From Gelidibacter sediminis (GTDB lineage: Bacteria > Bacteroidota > Bacteroidia > Flavobacteriales > Flavobacteriaceae), in NCBI RefSeq assembly GCF_004364975.1, contig NZ_SOBW01000007.1, positions 124,001 through 188,000 of the forward strand: a DNA stretch of 64,000 bases, in the 5' to 3' direction. This document shows positions 7,130 through 18,633 of this stretch, one piece after another. Numbering within the stretch: position 1 is the first letter of the stretch; each line of letters starts with the position of its first letter. The notes beneath the pieces were generated by a model. The model ran no database searches. It saw only the letters and a program-made list of their open reading frames with translations, and had not been told where the DNA came from. The translations under genes were made by a program, and so were the position numbers.

Positions 7130-10100
7130 TTAATTAAAATTTAACTCTTCTTTAGCTTTCATCATTTGGTTGAATTCTTCTTTAGAACCAACGATGATAT
7201 TCTCATAACGTCTTACACCAGTTCCGGCAGGAATTCTATGTCCAACAATTACGTTTTCTTTCAAGCCTTCCAGTTCGTCTACCTTAGCGCTTACTGCTGC
7301 TTCGTTAAGTACCTTAGTCGTTTCTTGGAACGATGCTGCTGAAATAAACGATTTGGTCTGTAATGAAGCTCTAGTAATCCCTTGTAATATTGGCGTCGCG
7401 GTAGCTGGTTGTGCATCTCTTGCAACAGCCAACTGACCATCTTCTCTTCTAATTAAAGAGTTTTCATCTCTTAATTGACGCATTGTAACAATTTGTCCTG
7501 GTTTAAGAGTTTTAGAATCTCCAGCATCTTCAATGACTTTCATTCCAAAGATTTTATCATTTTCCTCAATAAAATCAGATTTATGTGCCAATTGATCTTC
7601 TAAGAAAATCGTATCACCAGAATCAATGATTCTAACTTTACGCATCATTTGTCTTACAACAACCTCGAAGTGCTTATCATTAATCTTCACTCCTTGTAAA
7701 CGGTATACTTCCTGTACTTCATTTACCAAGTATTGCTGAACTGCAGAAGGCCCTTTAATATTCAAGATATCATCAGGAGTTACAGAACCATCAGATAATG
7801 GCATACCTGCTTTAACATAATCATTTTCTTGAACAAGAATTTGATTAGATAGCTTCACCAAGTATTTCTTAACCTCACCTAATTTAGATTCTATGATAAT
7901 CTCACGGTTACCTCTTTTAATTTTTCCAAAAGAAACCACACCATCAATCTCACTTACTACAGCTGGATTAGAAGGGTTACGTGCTTCAAATAACTCAGTT
8001 ACACGTGGTAAACCTCCTGTAATATCGCCAGACTTAGCTGATCTACGAGGGATTTTTACCAATACTTTACCGACATTAATCTTCTCTCCATCATTAATCA
8101 TAAGGTGAGAACCCACTGGTAAGTTATAAGAACGTATAGCGTTACCTTTAGAATCTTGAATGTGCAATGTTGGAATTAATTTCTTGTTTCTAGATTCAGA
8201 GATTACTTTCTCTTGGAAACCTGTTTGCTCATCAATTTCCACTTGGTACGTCACTCCTTGGTCAATATTTTCATAAGCTACTTTACCAGCAAACTCAGAA
8301 ATAATAACTCCGTTATATGGATCCCATGAACAAATCACATCACCTTTCTTCACTTTATCTCCCGGTTTGCAGTAGATGAATGATCCGTAAGGAATATTAT
8401 TTGTACTTAAAGTGATTCCAGTTTTAGCATCCACCAATTTAAATTCAGAAGTACGAGAAATTACAACATCAACAGCATCACCATTATTGTCAGTTCCTTT
8501 TACGACTTTTAAATCATCAATTTCTGCAATACCGTCAAACTTAACGGTCAATTTATTTTCTTCGGAAATGTTACCTGCAATACCCCCCACGTGGAACGTA
8601 CGAAGTGTTAACTGTGTACCTGGCTCTCCAATTGATTGGGCAGCAACTACACCAACAGCTTCACCTCTTTGTACCATCTTACCGGTAGCAAGGTTACGTC
8701 CGTAACATTTAGAACAAATACCTTTAGTAGCTTCACACGTTAATGCTGAACGCACTTCTACTGACTCTAAAGCCGAATTTTGAATACGTTTTGCAACAGC
8801 ATCGTCAATATGATCGCCTGCTCTTACAATAAGTTCTTCAGTTAATGGATCATACACATCATTCAATGATGTTCTACCAACAATTCTATCTTCAAGAGAT
8901 TCAATAATCTCTTCATTTTTCTTCAATGCAGAAACTTCAATACCTCTTAATGTTCCACAATCTTCACTATAGATAATCACATCTTGAGATACATCTACCA
9001 AACGACGTGTTAGGTAACCAGCATCTGCCGTTTTAAGTGCGGTATCGGCAAGACCTTTACGAGCACCGTGAGTAGAGATAAAGTATTCTAAAATTGAAAG
9101 ACCTTCCTTAAAGTTGGAAAGGATTGGATTTTCAATAATCTCTCCACCACCTGCATTAGATTTTTTAGGCTTTGCCATCAATCCACGCATCCCGGTTAAC
9201 TGACGAATCTGTTCTTTAGATCCACGAGCACCAGAATCAAGCATCATATACACTGAGTTAAATCCTTGTTGATCTTCGCGGATACGTTTCATTGACAATT
9301 CAGTCAATTCAGCATTTGTAGACGTCCAAATATCAATAACTTGGTTGTAACGCTCATTGTTAGTAATAAGACCCATATTATAGTTGGCCATAATACCATC
9401 AACTTGTTTGTTGGCGTTGTCAATCATACTTTGTTTTTCTGGCGGGATAATAATATCTCCTAAACTGAATGACAATCCACCTTGGAAAGCGAATTTATAT
9501 CCCAAATCTTTGATTTCATCTAAAAACTCAGCTGTTTCAGGAACAGAAGTAGCTTTTAAAATGTTACCAATAATATCTCTCAATGATTTTTTAGTCAATA
9601 CTTGATTGATGTATCCTGCTGCTTCCGGTACTTTTTCATTAAAAAGAACGCGTCCTACAGTAGTTTGTACAATCTGTTTAACTAACTCTCCTTCTTCGTT
9701 AAAGTCTTCAGTTCTTACTTTGATAGAGGCATTCAAATCAACCATCTTTTCATTGTAAGCAATATTTACTTCTTCAGCAGAATAGAATGTTAAACCTTCA
9801 CCTTTCACCTTAACTTCATCTGTAGATTTACGTTCCTTGGTCATATAGTAAAGACCAAGAACCATGTCTTGAGAAGGTACAGTAACAGGAGAACCGTTAG
9901 CTGGATTTAAGATATTATGGGAAGCCAACATCAATAATTGTGCTTCTAATATAGCCTCTGGTCCTAAAGGTAAATGCACTGCCATTTGATCCCCATCAAA
10001 ATCGGCATTAAACGCCGTACATACTAATGGGTGCAATTGGATAGCTTTACCTTCAATTAACTTAGGTTGGAAGGCTTGAATACCTAGTCTGTGTAACGTT

Positions 10101-11431
10101 GGAGCACGGTTTAAAAGAACAGGATGTCCTTTTAAAACATTCTCTAAAATATCCCAAACTACAGGCTCTTTTCTATCTATAATTTTCTTTGCAGATTTTA
10201 CAGTTTTAACAATACCACGCTCAATAAGTTTTCTGATGATGAATGGCTTGTAAAGTTCTGCTGCCATATTTTTAGGCAATCCACATTCAAATAATTTTAA
10301 TTCTGGTCCAACGACGATTACCGAACGTGCTGAATAATCCACACGTTTACCAAGTAAATTTTGACGGAACCGACCTTGCTTACCTTTTAATGAATCAGAT
10401 AAAGATTTTAATGGTCTGTTAGAATCTGTTTTAACTGCAGATGCTTTACGTGTGTTGTCAAATAATGAATCTACTGATTCTTGCAACATACGTTTCTCAT
10501 TACGTAAAATTACTTCTGGAGCTTTGATCTCAACCAAACGCTTCAAACGGTTGTTACGAATAATGACACGACGGTATAAATCATTCAAATCTGAAGTCGC
10601 AAAACGACCACCATCTAAAGGCACTAATGGACGTAATTCTGGTGGAATTACAGGAATCGCCTTCATGATCATCCACTCAGGTAGATTCTCACGGTTAGCG
10701 TTAGAATCACGGAAAGCTTCAACAACTTGTAAACGTTTTAACGCTTCAGTTTTACGTTGTTTAGACGTTTCTGTGTTAGCTTTATGACGTAATTCAAAAG
10801 ATAAATCATTCAAATCAATTCTTGAAAGTAAGTCAATCAAACATTCAGCACCCATTTTGGCGATGAATTTGTTTGGATCATTATCATCTAAGTACTGATT
10901 TTCTTGTGGCGTTGACTCAAGAATAGTTAAATACTCTTCTTCTGTCAAGAAATCTAAACGTTGTAATGGTTCTCCATCAACATTTTTAGCATTTCCTGGT
11001 TGAATTACCACATAACGTTCATAATAAATAATCATATCCAATTTCTTGGAAGGTAATCCTAATACATATCCAATTTTGTTTGGTAATGAACGGAAATACC
11101 AGATATGCGCTACAGGTACTACCAAATTGATATGTCCTACTCTGTCTCTACGTACTTTCTTTTCAGTTACTTCAACACCACAACGGTCACAAACAATTCC
11201 TTTGTAACGGATGCGCTTATATTTACCACAAGCACATTCAAAATCCTTTACAGGACCAAAAATACGCTCACAGAACAAACCATCTCTTTCTGGTTTGTGT
11301 GTTCGATAATTAATAGTTTCAGGTTTAAGAACCTCACCACGAGATGCTGCTAAAACAGACTCTGGAGACGCTAAACCAATGGAGATTTTGTTAAACCTCT
11401 GTACTGTATTCTTATCTTGTCTTCTTGCCAT
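7130..11431 (-). CDS. rpoC: DNA-directed RNA polymerase subunit beta'
   Basis: Catalytic subunit of RNA polymerase, 1433 residues. The N-terminal zinc site is Cys66, Cys68, Cys81, Cys84 (CACGK...CDRC). The Mg-binding active-site motif NADFDGD is at 475-481. The second zinc cluster is visible in [14 protein letters not shown], and the bridge-helix/trigger-loop region follows ([11 protein letters not shown]). The sequence is intact. It follows rpoB on the same strand after a 93-base spacer that is not plain intergenic DNA but two opposed arrays of 7-base units, described separately. Confidence 0.98.
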   Translation of the reverse strand: MARRQDKNTVQRFNKISIGLASPESVLAASRGEVLKPETINYRTHKPERDGLFCERIFGPVKDFECACGKYKRIRYKGIVCDRCGVEVTEKKVRRDRVGHINLVVPVAHIWYFRSLPNKIGYVLGLPSKKLDMIIYYERYVVIQPGNAKNVDGEPLQRLDFLTEEEYLTILESTPQENQYLDDNDPNKFIAKMGAECLIDLLSRIDLNDLSFELRHKANTETSKQRKTEALKRLQVVEAFRDSNANRENLPEWMIMKAIPVIPPELRPLVPLDGGRFATSDLNDLYRRVIIRNNRLKRLVEIKAPEVILRNEKRMLQESVDSLFDNTRKASAVKTDSNRPLKSLSDSLKGKQGRFRQNLLGKRVDYSARSVIVVGPELKLFECGLPKNMAAELYKPFIIRKLIERGIVKTVKSAKKIIDRKEPVVWDILENVLKGHPVLLNRAPTLHRLGIQAFQPKLIEGKAIQLHPLVCTAFNADFDGDQMAVHLPLGPEAILEAQLLMLASHNILNPANGSPVTVPSQDMVLGLYYMTKERKSTDEVKVKGEGLTFYSAEEVNIAYNEKMVDLNASIKVRTEDFNEEGELVKQIVQTTVGRVLFNEKVPEAAGYINQVLTKKSLRDIIGNILKATSVPETAEFLDEIKDLGYKFAFQGGLSFSLGDIIIPPEKQSMIDNANKQVDGIMANYNMGLITNNERYNQVIDIWTSTNAELTELSMKRIREDQQGFNSVYMMLDSGARGSKEQIRQLTGMRGLMAKPKKSNAGGGEIIENPILSNFKEGLSILEYFISTHGARKGLADTALKTADAGYLTRRLVDVSQDVIIYSEDCGTLRGIEVSALKKNEEIIESLEDRIVGRTSLNDVYDPLTEELIVRAGDHIDDAVAKRIQNSALESVEVRSALTCEATKGICSKCYGRNLATGKMVQRGEAVGVVAAQSIGEPGTQLTLRTFHVGGIAGNISEENKLTVKFDGIAEIDDLKVVKGTDNNGDAVDVVISRTSEFKLVDAKTGITLSTNNIPYGSFIYCKPGDKVKKGDVICSWDPYNGVIISEFAGKVAYENIDQGVTYQVEIDEQTGFQEKVISESRNKKLIPTLHIQDSKGNAIRSYNLPVGSHLMINDGEKINVGKVLVKIPRRSAKSGDITGGLPRVTELFEARNPSNPAVVSEIDGVVSFGKIKRGNREIIIESKLGEVKKYLVKLSNQILVQENDYVKAGMPLSDGSVTPDDILNIKGPSAVQQYLVNEVQEVYRLQGVKINDKHFEVVVRQMMRKVRIIDSGDTIFLEDQLAHKSDFIEENDKIFGMKVIEDAGDSKTLKPGQIVTMRQLRDENSLIRREDGQLAVARDAQPATATPILQGITRASLQTKSFISAASFQETTKVLNEAAVSAKVDELEGLKENVIVGHRIPAGTGVRRYENIIVGSKEEFNQMMKAKEELNFN

Positions 11432-11443
11432 TTCTTTATAGTA

Positions 11444-11520
11444 TTCAGTTTGCAGTCTTCAGTCCTCAGTCTTCAGCTATACTCATAACTAAGGACTGTT
11501 TACTGGCGACTGCCGACTGT
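11444..11520. repeat. Opposed heptamer arrays filling the rpoB-rpoC spacer
   Basis: On the plus strand, five consecutive 7-mers of form NNCAGTN run from 11444 to 11478 (TTCAGTT, TGCAGTC, TTCAGTC, CTCAGTC, TTCAGCT). After 14 bases, four 7-mers of form NNACTGN run from 11493 to 11520 (GGACTGT, TTACTGG, CGACTGC, CGACTGT). ACTG is the reverse complement of CAGT and the two arrays keep the same 7-base phase, so the RNA can fold into a long stem of CAGT/ACTG blocks with mismatched connectors. The arrays occupy nearly all of the 93 bases between the genes. Confidence 0.85.
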
Positions 11521-11524
11521 TTTA

Positions 11525-14500
11525 TTATTCTTCTAATCTAATATCTAATCCTAATCCTTTCAATTCGTGCATAAGTACGTTGAAAGATTCAGGTAGTCCT
11601 GGTTCTGGCATTGGCTCTCCCTTAACAATTGCTTCGTAAGTTTTTGCTCTACCGATAACATCATCAGATTTTACTGTTAAGATCTCACGTAGTGTTGCAG
11701 ATGCGCCATAAGCCTCAAGTGCCCATACCTCCATCTCACCAAAACGTTGACCACCAAATTGAGCTTTACCACCCAATGGTTGTTGTGTAATTAATGAGTA
11801 TGGCCCAATTGAACGTGAGTGCATCTTATCATCAACCATATGTCCTAATTTCAACATATAAATTACACCAACAGTTGCAGGTTGATCAAAACGATCTCCC
11901 GTACCACCATCATATAAGTATGTATGTCCGAAACGTGGAATTCCAGCTTCATCTGTCAATTCATTAATTTGATCTAAGGTAGCACCATCAAAGATTGGTG
12001 TTGCATACGTACGACCTAATTTTTGACCAGCCCATCCAAGAACAGTTTCATAGATTTGACCAATGTTCATACGAGAAGGTACACCAAGTGGATTCAATAC
12101 GATATCTACCGGAGTTCCATCTTCTAAGAATGGCATATCCTCCTGACGTACAATACGCGCTACGATACCTTTGTTACCGTGACGACCTGCCATTTTATCA
12201 CCAACTTTCAGTTTACGTTTTTTAGCAACATAAACTTTAGCTAATTTGATGATTCCTGCTGGCAACTCATCTCCTACAGAAATTGTAAACTTCTCACGAC
12301 GCAATGAACCTTGAAGGTCATTTTCCTTAATCTTGTAATTGTGGATCAAATCTGCAATTAAAGCATTAGTATGGTCGTCAGTAGTCCAAACTCCTGAAGT
12401 TAAATGCGTATAATCATCTACTGAGTTTAACATTTTTAAGGTATACTTCTTACCTTTTGGAATGATTTCCTCTCCAAGATCATTAAAGATTCCTTGTGCG
12501 GTCTTACCGTTTACAATAGCAAATAATTTATCGACTAAAACTGCTTTTAAGTCGTCAAATTTTCTGTAGTAAACTGATTCTAATGCATCAATATCTTCTT
12601 TATCCTTAGCTCTCTTACGTTTATCTTTTACGGCTCTTGAGAATAATTTCTTCTCAATAACTACACCGTGTAATGATGGAGATGCTTTTAAAGACGCATC
12701 TTTTACATCACCAGCCTTATCACCGAAGATTGCTCTTAATAATTTTTCTTCTGGTGTTGGATCAGATTCTCCTTTTGGTGTAATTTTTCCGATAAGGATA
12801 TCACCTGGTTTGATCTCAGCACCAATACGAATCATACCGTTTTCATCCAAGTCTTTAGTAGCCTCTTCAGAAACGTTAGGAATGTCATTAGTTAATTCTT
12901 CGTTACCTAATTTGGTATCTCTTACTTCTAATGAATACTCATCAATATGAATTGATGTAAAAATATCATCACGAACTACTTTTTCAGAAATCACGATCGC
13001 ATCCTCAAAATTGTAACCTTTCCATGGCATAAACGCCACTTTCATGTTACGACCTAGAGCAAGCTCTCCGTTTTGAGTAGCATAACCCTCACAAAGTACT
13101 TGTCCTTTTTTAACTTTATCACCTTTGGTTACAATAGGTTTTAAGTTAATAGACGTGCCTTGATTGGTTTTTCTGAACTTCACTAATGGATAGGTTTTGG
13201 TATCACTATCAAAGCTTACCATTGCTTGTTCTTCTGTACGTTCGTATTTTATTGTAATCTCGTTGGCATCAACATACTCAACAGTTCCATCTCCTTCAGC
13301 ATTGATCAACACTCTAGAATCTGAAGCTACTTGACGCTCTAATCCAGTTCCTACAATTGGTGCATCAACACGCAATAAGGGTACTGCTTGACGCATCATG
13401 TTAGATCCCATCAAGGCTCTGTTGGCGTCATCGTGCTCCAAGAATGGAATTAACGAAGCTGAAATAGAAGCAACTTGATTAGGTGCAACGTCTGTATAAT
13501 TTGCGTTAGCTGGATCAATAACTGGGAAATCTCCTTCTTGACGTGCAATAATCTTGTCTTCAGTAATTTTACCATCCGTATCAATCTTGATATTTGCTTG
13601 CGCTATCAACATATCTTCCTCCTCTTCGGCGCTCAAATATGTAGGTTGATTTTTAATGTCAACAACACCGTCAGTAATTTTACGATAAGGTGTCTCAATG
13701 AAGCCCATCCCATTCACCTTTGCATACACAGAAAGTGAAGAAATCAGACCAATATTAGGGCCCTCAGGAGTTTCAATTGGGCATAAACGGCCGTAGTGGG
13801 TGTAGTGAACGTCACGAACCTCAAATCCTGCACGCTCTCTAGATAAACCTCCAGGTCCTAATGCTGATAAACGACGTTTGTGGGTAATCTCAGCCAATGG
13901 ATTGGTTTGATCCATAAATTGAGACAACTGATTCGTTCCAAAGAATGAGTTGATTACAGAAGACAAGGTCTTTGCGTTAATCAAATCAATAGGTGTAAAC
14001 ACCTCATTGTCACGCACGTTCATACGCTCACGAATAGTACGTGCCATACGTGCTAAACCAACACCAAACTGTTGAGACAACTGCTCACCTACTGTACGTA
14101 CACGACGGTTAGAAAGGTGGTCAATATCATCAATCTCAGCTTTAGAGTTGATCAACTCAATTAAATATTTTATAATAGTAATGATATCTAATTTGGTAAG
14201 CACTTGCTTATCCATACCGATATCCAACTGTAGTTTCTTGTTCATTCTGTAACGACCTACTTCACCTAAAGAGTAACGTTGGTCAGAGAAGAATAATTTG
14301 TCAATAATACCACGTGCAGTCTCTTCATCAGGCGGCTCCGCATTACGTAATTGACGGTAAATATGCTCAACAGCTTCTTTTTCAGAGTTTGTTGGATCTT
14401 TTTGTAATGTATTATGGATGATAGAATAATCACCTTGCTGCGCACTTTCTTTATGTAAAAGAACAGTTTTTGCATCAGCCTCAAGAATCTCTTCAATATT

Positions 14501-15337
14501 GTCCTTATCTAATACAGTATCTCTATCAAGTACAATCTCGTTACGTTCAATAGAAACTACTTCACCGGTATCTTCATCAACAAAATCTTCATGCCAAGTG
14601 TTCAACACACGTGCTGCCAATTTACGACCAATAATCTTTTTAAGTCCCGATTTGGACACCTTAACTTCTTCAGCAAGGTCAAAGATTTCAAGAATGTCTT
14701 TATCACGTTCAAAGCCGATAGCTCTAAACAAGGTAGTAACTGGTAATTTTTTCTTACGATCGATATACGCATACATCACTTGATTGATATCTGTAGCGAA
14801 TTCAATCCATGATCCTTTAAAAGGAATAACTCTGGCAGAGTATAATTTAGTTCCATTCGCATGGAAAGATTGACTGAAGAAAACCCCAGGAGATCTGTGC
14901 AATTGTGAAACGACAACACGTTCAGCACCATTAATACAGAAAGTTCCACTAGGCGTCATGTAAGGAATTGTACCTAAATACACATCTTGAACAATGGTCT
15001 CGAAGTCCTCATGTTCAGGGTCTGTACAATACAATTTCAAACGCGCTTTTAATGGCACACTGTATGTTAATCCTCTTTCAATACATTCTTCAATTGAATA
15101 TCTTGGCGGATCAATGAAATAATCCAAAAACTCCAAAACAAATTGATTGCGAGTGTCGGTAATTGGGAAGTTTTCCATGAAGGTGTTGTAGAGACCTTCA
15201 TTCCCTCTTTGTTCAGATTTAGTCTCTAATTGGAAAAAATCCTGGAAGGATTTTATTTGGATATCCAAAAAATCAGGATAATCCGTTCTATTTACAATAG
15301 AAGAGAAATTTAATCTTTCAGCTTTTTGTGCTAACAT
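11525..15337 (-). CDS. rpoB: DNA-directed RNA polymerase subunit beta
   Basis: Core RNA polymerase subunit, 1270 residues, intact. The rifampicin-binding region is normal: [17 protein letters not shown], then [13 protein letters not shown], with the Asp, His and Ser residues (E. coli 516, 526, 531) that resistance mutations usually alter all present in wild-type form. The C terminus [20 protein letters not shown] is conserved. The start [13 protein letters not shown] matches the usual flavobacterial N terminus. It follows rplL after a 125-base gap carrying a strong hairpin. Confidence 0.98.
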   Translation of the reverse strand: MLAQKAERLNFSSIVNRTDYPDFLDIQIKSFQDFFQLETKSEQRGNEGLYNTFMENFPITDTRNQFVLEFLDYFIDPPRYSIEECIERGLTYSVPLKARLKLYCTDPEHEDFETIVQDVYLGTIPYMTPSGTFCINGAERVVVSQLHRSPGVFFSQSFHANGTKLYSARVIPFKGSWIEFATDINQVMYAYIDRKKKLPVTTLFRAIGFERDKDILEIFDLAEEVKVSKSGLKKIIGRKLAARVLNTWHEDFVDEDTGEVVSIERNEIVLDRDTVLDKDNIEEILEADAKTVLLHKESAQQGDYSIIHNTLQKDPTNSEKEAVEHIYRQLRNAEPPDEETARGIIDKLFFSDQRYSLGEVGRYRMNKKLQLDIGMDKQVLTKLDIITIIKYLIELINSKAEIDDIDHLSNRRVRTVGEQLSQQFGVGLARMARTIRERMNVRDNEVFTPIDLINAKTLSSVINSFFGTNQLSQFMDQTNPLAEITHKRRLSALGPGGLSRERAGFEVRDVHYTHYGRLCPIETPEGPNIGLISSLSVYAKVNGMGFIETPYRKITDGVVDIKNQPTYLSAEEEEDMLIAQANIKIDTDGKITEDKIIARQEGDFPVIDPANANYTDVAPNQVASISASLIPFLEHDDANRALMGSNMMRQAVPLLRVDAPIVGTGLERQVASDSRVLINAEGDGTVEYVDANEITIKYERTEEQAMVSFDSDTKTYPLVKFRKTNQGTSINLKPIVTKGDKVKKGQVLCEGYATQNGELALGRNMKVAFMPWKGYNFEDAIVISEKVVRDDIFTSIHIDEYSLEVRDTKLGNEELTNDIPNVSEEATKDLDENGMIRIGAEIKPGDILIGKITPKGESDPTPEEKLLRAIFGDKAGDVKDASLKASPSLHGVVIEKKLFSRAVKDKRKRAKDKEDIDALESVYYRKFDDLKAVLVDKLFAIVNGKTAQGIFNDLGEEIIPKGKKYTLKMLNSVDDYTHLTSGVWTTDDHTNALIADLIHNYKIKENDLQGSLRREKFTISVGDELPAGIIKLAKVYVAKKRKLKVGDKMAGRHGNKGIVARIVRQEDMPFLEDGTPVDIVLNPLGVPSRMNIGQIYETVLGWAGQKLGRTYATPIFDGATLDQINELTDEAGIPRFGHTYLYDGGTGDRFDQPATVGVIYMLKLGHMVDDKMHSRSIGPYSLITQQPLGGKAQFGGQRFGEMEVWALEAYGASATLREILTVKSDDVIGRAKTYEAIVKGEPMPEPGLPESFNVLMHELKGLGLDIRLEE

Positions 15338-15402
15338 CGATGAACGAGATTTTGATTAAAAAAAATAGTAGTTTTTTTATGTACTTTTAATATACACAAA
15401 AG

Positions 15403-15439
15403 GGTTTAGGTCATTCCGAACATTCGGAAGACCTAAACC
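15403..15439 (-). promoter_or_regulatory. Strong hairpin between rplL and rpoB: likely attenuator or RNase III site
   Basis: Arms GGTTTAGGT...TTCCGAA and TTCGGAA...ACCTAAACC form an almost perfect 37-base hairpin with one bulge. On the minus strand it is followed by CCCTTTTG, a short T run. It begins 23 bases after the rplL stop and sits about 65 bases before the rpoB start. In E. coli the same junction carries a partial terminator and an RNase III site that set the ratio of L7/L12 to beta; the role here is inferred by position. Confidence 0.7.
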
Positions 15440-15462
15440 ATAAATTGTAGTTTGGGCTAAGC

Positions 15463-15837
15463 TTATTTAAGCTCAACTTCTGCTCCAGCTTCTTCTAATT
15501 GAGCTTTTAAAGCTTCTGCTTCATCTTTAGAAACACCTTCTTTAACGTTGCTTGGTGCACCGTCAACTAATTCTTTAGCTTCTTTCAAGCCTAAACCAGT
15601 TAATTCTTTTACCAATTTAACAACTGCCAATTTAGAAGCACCAGCTGCTTTAAGAACTACGTCAAATTCTGACTGCTCTTCAGCGGCTTCAGCACCAGCA
15701 CCACCACCTGCAGCAACTGCAACTGCAGCAGCAGCTGGTTCGATACCGTACTCATCTTTTAATATTGTAGCTAATTCATTAACTTCTTTTACTGTTAAGT
15801 TAACTAATTTTTCTGCGAAATCTTTTAAATCTGCCAT
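15463..15837 (-). CDS. rplL: 50S ribosomal protein L7/L12
   Basis: Acidic stalk protein, present in several copies per ribosome, that recruits translation GTPases. 124 residues: an N-terminal dimerisation domain ([21 protein letters not shown]), an Ala/Gly hinge (about 36-54, [20 protein letters not shown]) and a C-terminal domain with the conserved [19 protein letters not shown] helix-loop. It follows rplJ by 59 bases in the rplKAJL-rpoBC block. Full length and intact. Confidence 0.97.
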   Translation of the reverse strand: MADLKDFAEKLVNLTVKEVNELATILKDEYGIEPAAAAVAVAAGGGAGAEAAEEQSEFDVVLKAAGASKLAVVKLVKELTGLGLKEAKELVDGAPSNVKEGVSKDEAEALKAQLEEAGAEVELK

Positions 15838-15896
15838 TTTCTATCGTTTTAATAATTTTAATAAAATATAATTTGTTTAAGTGCGTACTTGTTTGA

Positions 15897-16418
15897 TTAT
15901 CCTTCTCTTTCGGATAATGTTTTAACGATGCCTGCTATTTTACCACCACTTGATTTAAGTGCAGAGATAACATTTTTAGCTGGAGATTGTAACAATCCTA
16001 CAATTTCTCCAATTAACTCTTCTCTAGACTTGATATCAACTAAGGCATCTAACTGATCATCACCAATATAAATTGCTTCTTCTATAAAAGCGCCTTTAAG
16101 CAAAGGCTTATTAGACTTTTTACGGAACTCTTTTATAACCTTAGCTGGAGCGTTTCCAGTTTCAGAATACATTACAGAAGTATTGCCGACCAAAGTTGTA
16201 GGCAATTCGCCAAAATCTTTGTCAGAAGCTTCCATAGCTTTTGCCAACAATGTATTTTTTACAACGGCCATTTTAATGTTTGCTTTAAAACATGCACGAC
16301 GTAAATTTGAAGTAGTTCCTGCGTTTAATCCAGAAATATCTGTTAAATAGATATGTGTATTATCCGCTAATTGAGCAGTCAACTCTTTAATAACTTGTGA
16401 TTTTTCTTCTCTTGTCAT
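15897..16418 (-). CDS. rplJ: 50S ribosomal protein L10
   Basis: Stalk base protein that binds 23S rRNA and anchors L7/L12 dimers through its C-terminal helix. 173 residues, starting MTREEKSQVIKELT; conserved features include NLRRACFKANIKMAVVKNTL and the GAFIEEAIYIG region. It starts 18 bases after rplA. In E. coli L10 represses its own operon by binding a leader upstream of rplJ; so short a gap leaves little room for such a leader here. Confidence 0.96.
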   Translation of the reverse strand: MTREEKSQVIKELTAQLADNTHIYLTDISGLNAGTTSNLRRACFKANIKMAVVKNTLLAKAMEASDKDFGELPTTLVGNTSVMYSETGNAPAKVIKEFRKKSNKPLLKGAFIEEAIYIGDDQLDALVDIKSREELIGEIVGLLQSPAKNVISALKSSGGKIAGIVKTLSEREG

Positions 16419-16436
16419 AATATTAAAGTTTAACTA

Positions 16437-17126
16437 CTAACCTATTTTAGTATCAATTGATATACTCGGACTCATGGTACTTGACAAAAAGATGCTCTTT
16501 ACATATACACCTTTAGCCGCTACAGGCTTCATTTTGATTAAGGTTGTCAACAATTCGTTGGCATTCTCCTTCAATTTATCAGCAGTAAATGATGCCTTTC
16601 CAATTGGAGCGTGAACGATTCCTGTTTTATCAACTCTAAAATCAATTTTACCAGCTTTTACTTCTGCCACTGCCTTAGCAACATCCATAGTCACCGTACC
16701 TGTTTTAGGATTTGGCATTAAACCTCTTGGGCCTAATACTCTACCCAAAGGACCTAATTTACCCATGATTGCAGGCATGGTAACGATAACGTCAACATCT
16801 GTCCAACCATTTTTAATTTTCTCAAGGTATTCATCCAATCCTACATAATCAGCGCCTGCATCTTTAGCTTCCTGTTCTTTGTCAGGGGTCACCAATGCAA
16901 GAACTTTCATGTCCTTTCCTGTTCCGTGAGGTAAAGAAACTACACCTCTTACCATTTGGTTTGCTTTACGAGGATCTACTCCAAGTCTTACAGCGATATC
17001 CACTGAAGCATCAAACTTTGTATAAGTGATTTCTTTTAATAAAGTTGCAGCCTCTTCAAGAGAATAAAGTTTGTTCTTATCAACCTTAGCTCTAGCCTCT
17101 TTTTGCTTTTTTGTTATTCTTGCCAT
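16437..17126 (-). CDS. rplA: 50S ribosomal protein L1
   Basis: L1-stalk protein that binds 23S rRNA and helps release deacylated tRNA. 229 residues; the signature [24 protein letters not shown] is visible in the middle ([19 protein letters not shown], about 120-140). It lies 12 bases after rplK. L1 is an autogenous repressor of the rplKA mRNA in other bacteria; no matching site was sought here. Confidence 0.97.
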   Translation of the reverse strand: MARITKKQKEARAKVDKNKLYSLEEAATLLKEITYTKFDASVDIAVRLGVDPRKANQMVRGVVSLPHGTGKDMKVLALVTPDKEQEAKDAGADYVGLDEYLEKIKNGWTDVDVIVTMPAIMGKLGPLGRVLGPRGLMPNPKTGTVTMDVAKAVAEVKAGKIDFRVDKTGIVHAPIGKASFTADKLKENANELLTTLIKMKPVAAKGVYVKSIFLSSTMSPSISIDTKIG

Positions 17127-17138
17127 TTCAGAAATTTT

Positions 17139-17576
17139 TTAATTAGGTTTTTTACCTGTTACAGTAATACCCATTGATCTTGCTGTTCCAGCAACCATAT
17201 CCATAGCTTTTTCTGAGGTAAATGCATTTAAATCTTGCATTTTGTCTTCCGCAATAGCTTTAATTTGATCCCAGGTTACTTTTGCTACCTTCTTTCTGTT
17301 CGGTTCTCCAGATCCTTTTTTTACTTTGGCCGCTTCCAATAATTGTACCGCAGCTGGTGGAGTCTTAATAACGAAATCAAACGATTTATCCTTGAAAACA
17401 GAAATTACAACAGGTAATACTTTACCTGGCTTGTCCTGAGTTCTCGCATTAAATTGCTTACAGAATTCCATGATATTAACTCCAGCAGCTCCTAAAGCGG
17501 GTCCTACCGGCGGCGATGGATTCGCTGCGCCTCCCCGAACTTGTAGCTTAACTACTTTACTTAATTCTTTTGCCAT
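17139..17576 (-). CDS. rplK: 50S ribosomal protein L11
   Basis: Binds the GTPase-associated centre of 23S rRNA and is needed for RelA-type stringent signalling. 145 residues from the ATG at 17576 ([20 protein letters not shown]); a further in-frame ATG ten codons upstream gives an unconserved extension and was not used. The N-terminal Pro-rich loop [20 protein letters not shown] and the C-terminal signature about [12 protein letters not shown] are present. Second position of the nusG-rplKAJL group. Confidence 0.97.
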   Translation of the reverse strand: MAKELSKVVKLQVRGGAANPSPPVGPALGAAGVNIMEFCKQFNARTQDKPGKVLPVVISVFKDKSFDFVIKTPPAAVQLLEAAKVKKGSGEPNRKKVAKVTWDQIKAIAEDKMQDLNAFTSEKAMDMVAGTARSMGITVTGKKPN

Positions 17577-17644
17577 TTTTAAAATTTTAGTTGCATATCT
17601 CTCCATTGGAAGCTGAAAGACATACGATCTATTTGTAACAATTA

Positions 17645-18202
17645 TTAAACTTTTTCAACTTGCATATAACTTAATTCCAGTGGTGTTTTTCTTCCAAAGA
17701 TTTTCACCATTACCTCAAGTTTACGCTTTTCCTCATTTATCTTTTCTATGGTACCATCAAAACCGTTGAATGGACCATCGATCACTTTTACGGTTTCACC
17801 AATAGTAAATGGAATGGCAACGTTTGCATTCGCATCTACTGTAAGCTCATCCACCTTACCTAACATTCTATTCACTTCAGATTGTCTTAAGGGCACAGGC
17901 TCTCCTCCTTTTGTTTCACCTAAAAATCCAATAACATTTGTTATAGATTTTATAATGTGAGGAATCTCGCCACTCAAATTGGCTTGAATCATAATGTAAC
18001 CAGGAAAATAAACTTTTTCCTTATTGATTTTTTTTCCGTTACGGATCTGTATGACTTTTTCAGTAGGCACCAAAACCTGATCTACGAAATCTTCAAGACC
18101 CAAACGGGCAATTTCGTTTTCGATATAGGCTTTAATTTTGTTTTCTTGACCACTAACAGCCCTTACAACATACCACTTTTTATTTCCACTAGTTTCAGAC
18201 AT
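17645..18202 (-). CDS. nusG: Transcription termination/antitermination protein NusG
   Basis: RNA-polymerase-binding elongation factor that couples transcription to translation. 185 residues: the NGN domain ([21 protein letters not shown], about 9-30, with PGYIMIQ) and a C-terminal KOW domain ([20 protein letters not shown], about 130-155). It lies 14 bases after secE and 68 bases before rplK, the classical order. Confidence 0.96.
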   Translation of the reverse strand: MSETSGNKKWYVVRAVSGQENKIKAYIENEIARLGLEDFVDQVLVPTEKVIQIRNGKKINKEKVYFPGYIMIQANLSGEIPHIIKSITNVIGFLGETKGGEPVPLRQSEVNRMLGKVDELTVDANANVAIPFTIGETVKVIDGPFNGFDGTIEKINEEKRKLEVMVKIFGRKTPLELSYMQVEKV

Positions 18203-18216
18203 TCTCTTTTTGTATT

Positions 18217-18411
18217 TTACTTAATCCAGTCGAAATAAGCTTCGATAACTCCACTAAACACAGTATCCACTCCCCATATTGCCAATGCAAATACTATTGA
18301 GAAAACAGCTACTACTATGGTTAAACGTTGTGCTTCAGCCCAAGTTGGCCAAGTCACATTGTTCTTTAATTCACCAAAAGATTCTGAAATATAATTTACA
18401 AATCCTGCCAT
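18217..18411 (-). CDS. secE: Preprotein translocase subunit SecE
   Basis: Single-span SecE of the SecYEG channel, 64 residues. The amphipathic helix with the conserved ELKNNVTWPTWAEAQR (about 14-29) is followed by one membrane segment (LTIVVAVFSIVFALAIWGVD). This is the short form typical of Bacteroidota. It precedes nusG, and the upstream tRNA-Trp ends 88 bases before its start. Confidence 0.94.
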   Translation of the reverse strand: MAGFVNYISESFGELKNNVTWPTWAEAQRLTIVVAVFSIVFALAIWGVDTVFSGVIEAYFDWIK

Positions 18412-18499
18412 TACGGTTGTGTTTATTTTAAAGCGAACGCTTCTAATTCTTTATTAACTTCATTAAAACTATGACTAATACATAGTCTAAATTACTTTG

Positions 18500-18572
18500 C
18501 ACGGGTTGAGAGACTCGAACTCACGACACCTGGTTTTGGAGACCAGTGCTCTACCAACTGAGCTAAACCCGT
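18500..18572 (-). tRNA. tRNA-Trp (anticodon CCA)
   Basis: Full cloverleaf on the minus strand: acceptor ACGGGTT/AACCCGT with discriminator G (usual for Trp), anticodon loop CTCCAAA with CCA, and T-arm GAGTTCGAGTCTC. It lies between tuf and secE, the position of tRNA-Trp in many bacterial genomes, and is probably cut from a tuf-to-secE transcript. Confidence 0.96.
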
Positions 18573-18633
18573 AAACATAATCAAGGCACCCTGAAAATTC
18601 AAGACGCCTTAATTAATATTTTGACCATTATAA

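Noticed and set aside
10452-10787. Antisense frame of 111 codons in rpoC
   Set aside because: Overlaps an intact, highly conserved gene and has no recognisable domain.
15548-15871. Antisense reading frame of 107 codons over rplL
   Set aside because: Mirror of the Ala-rich hinge of L7/L12; composition reflects the real gene on the other strand.
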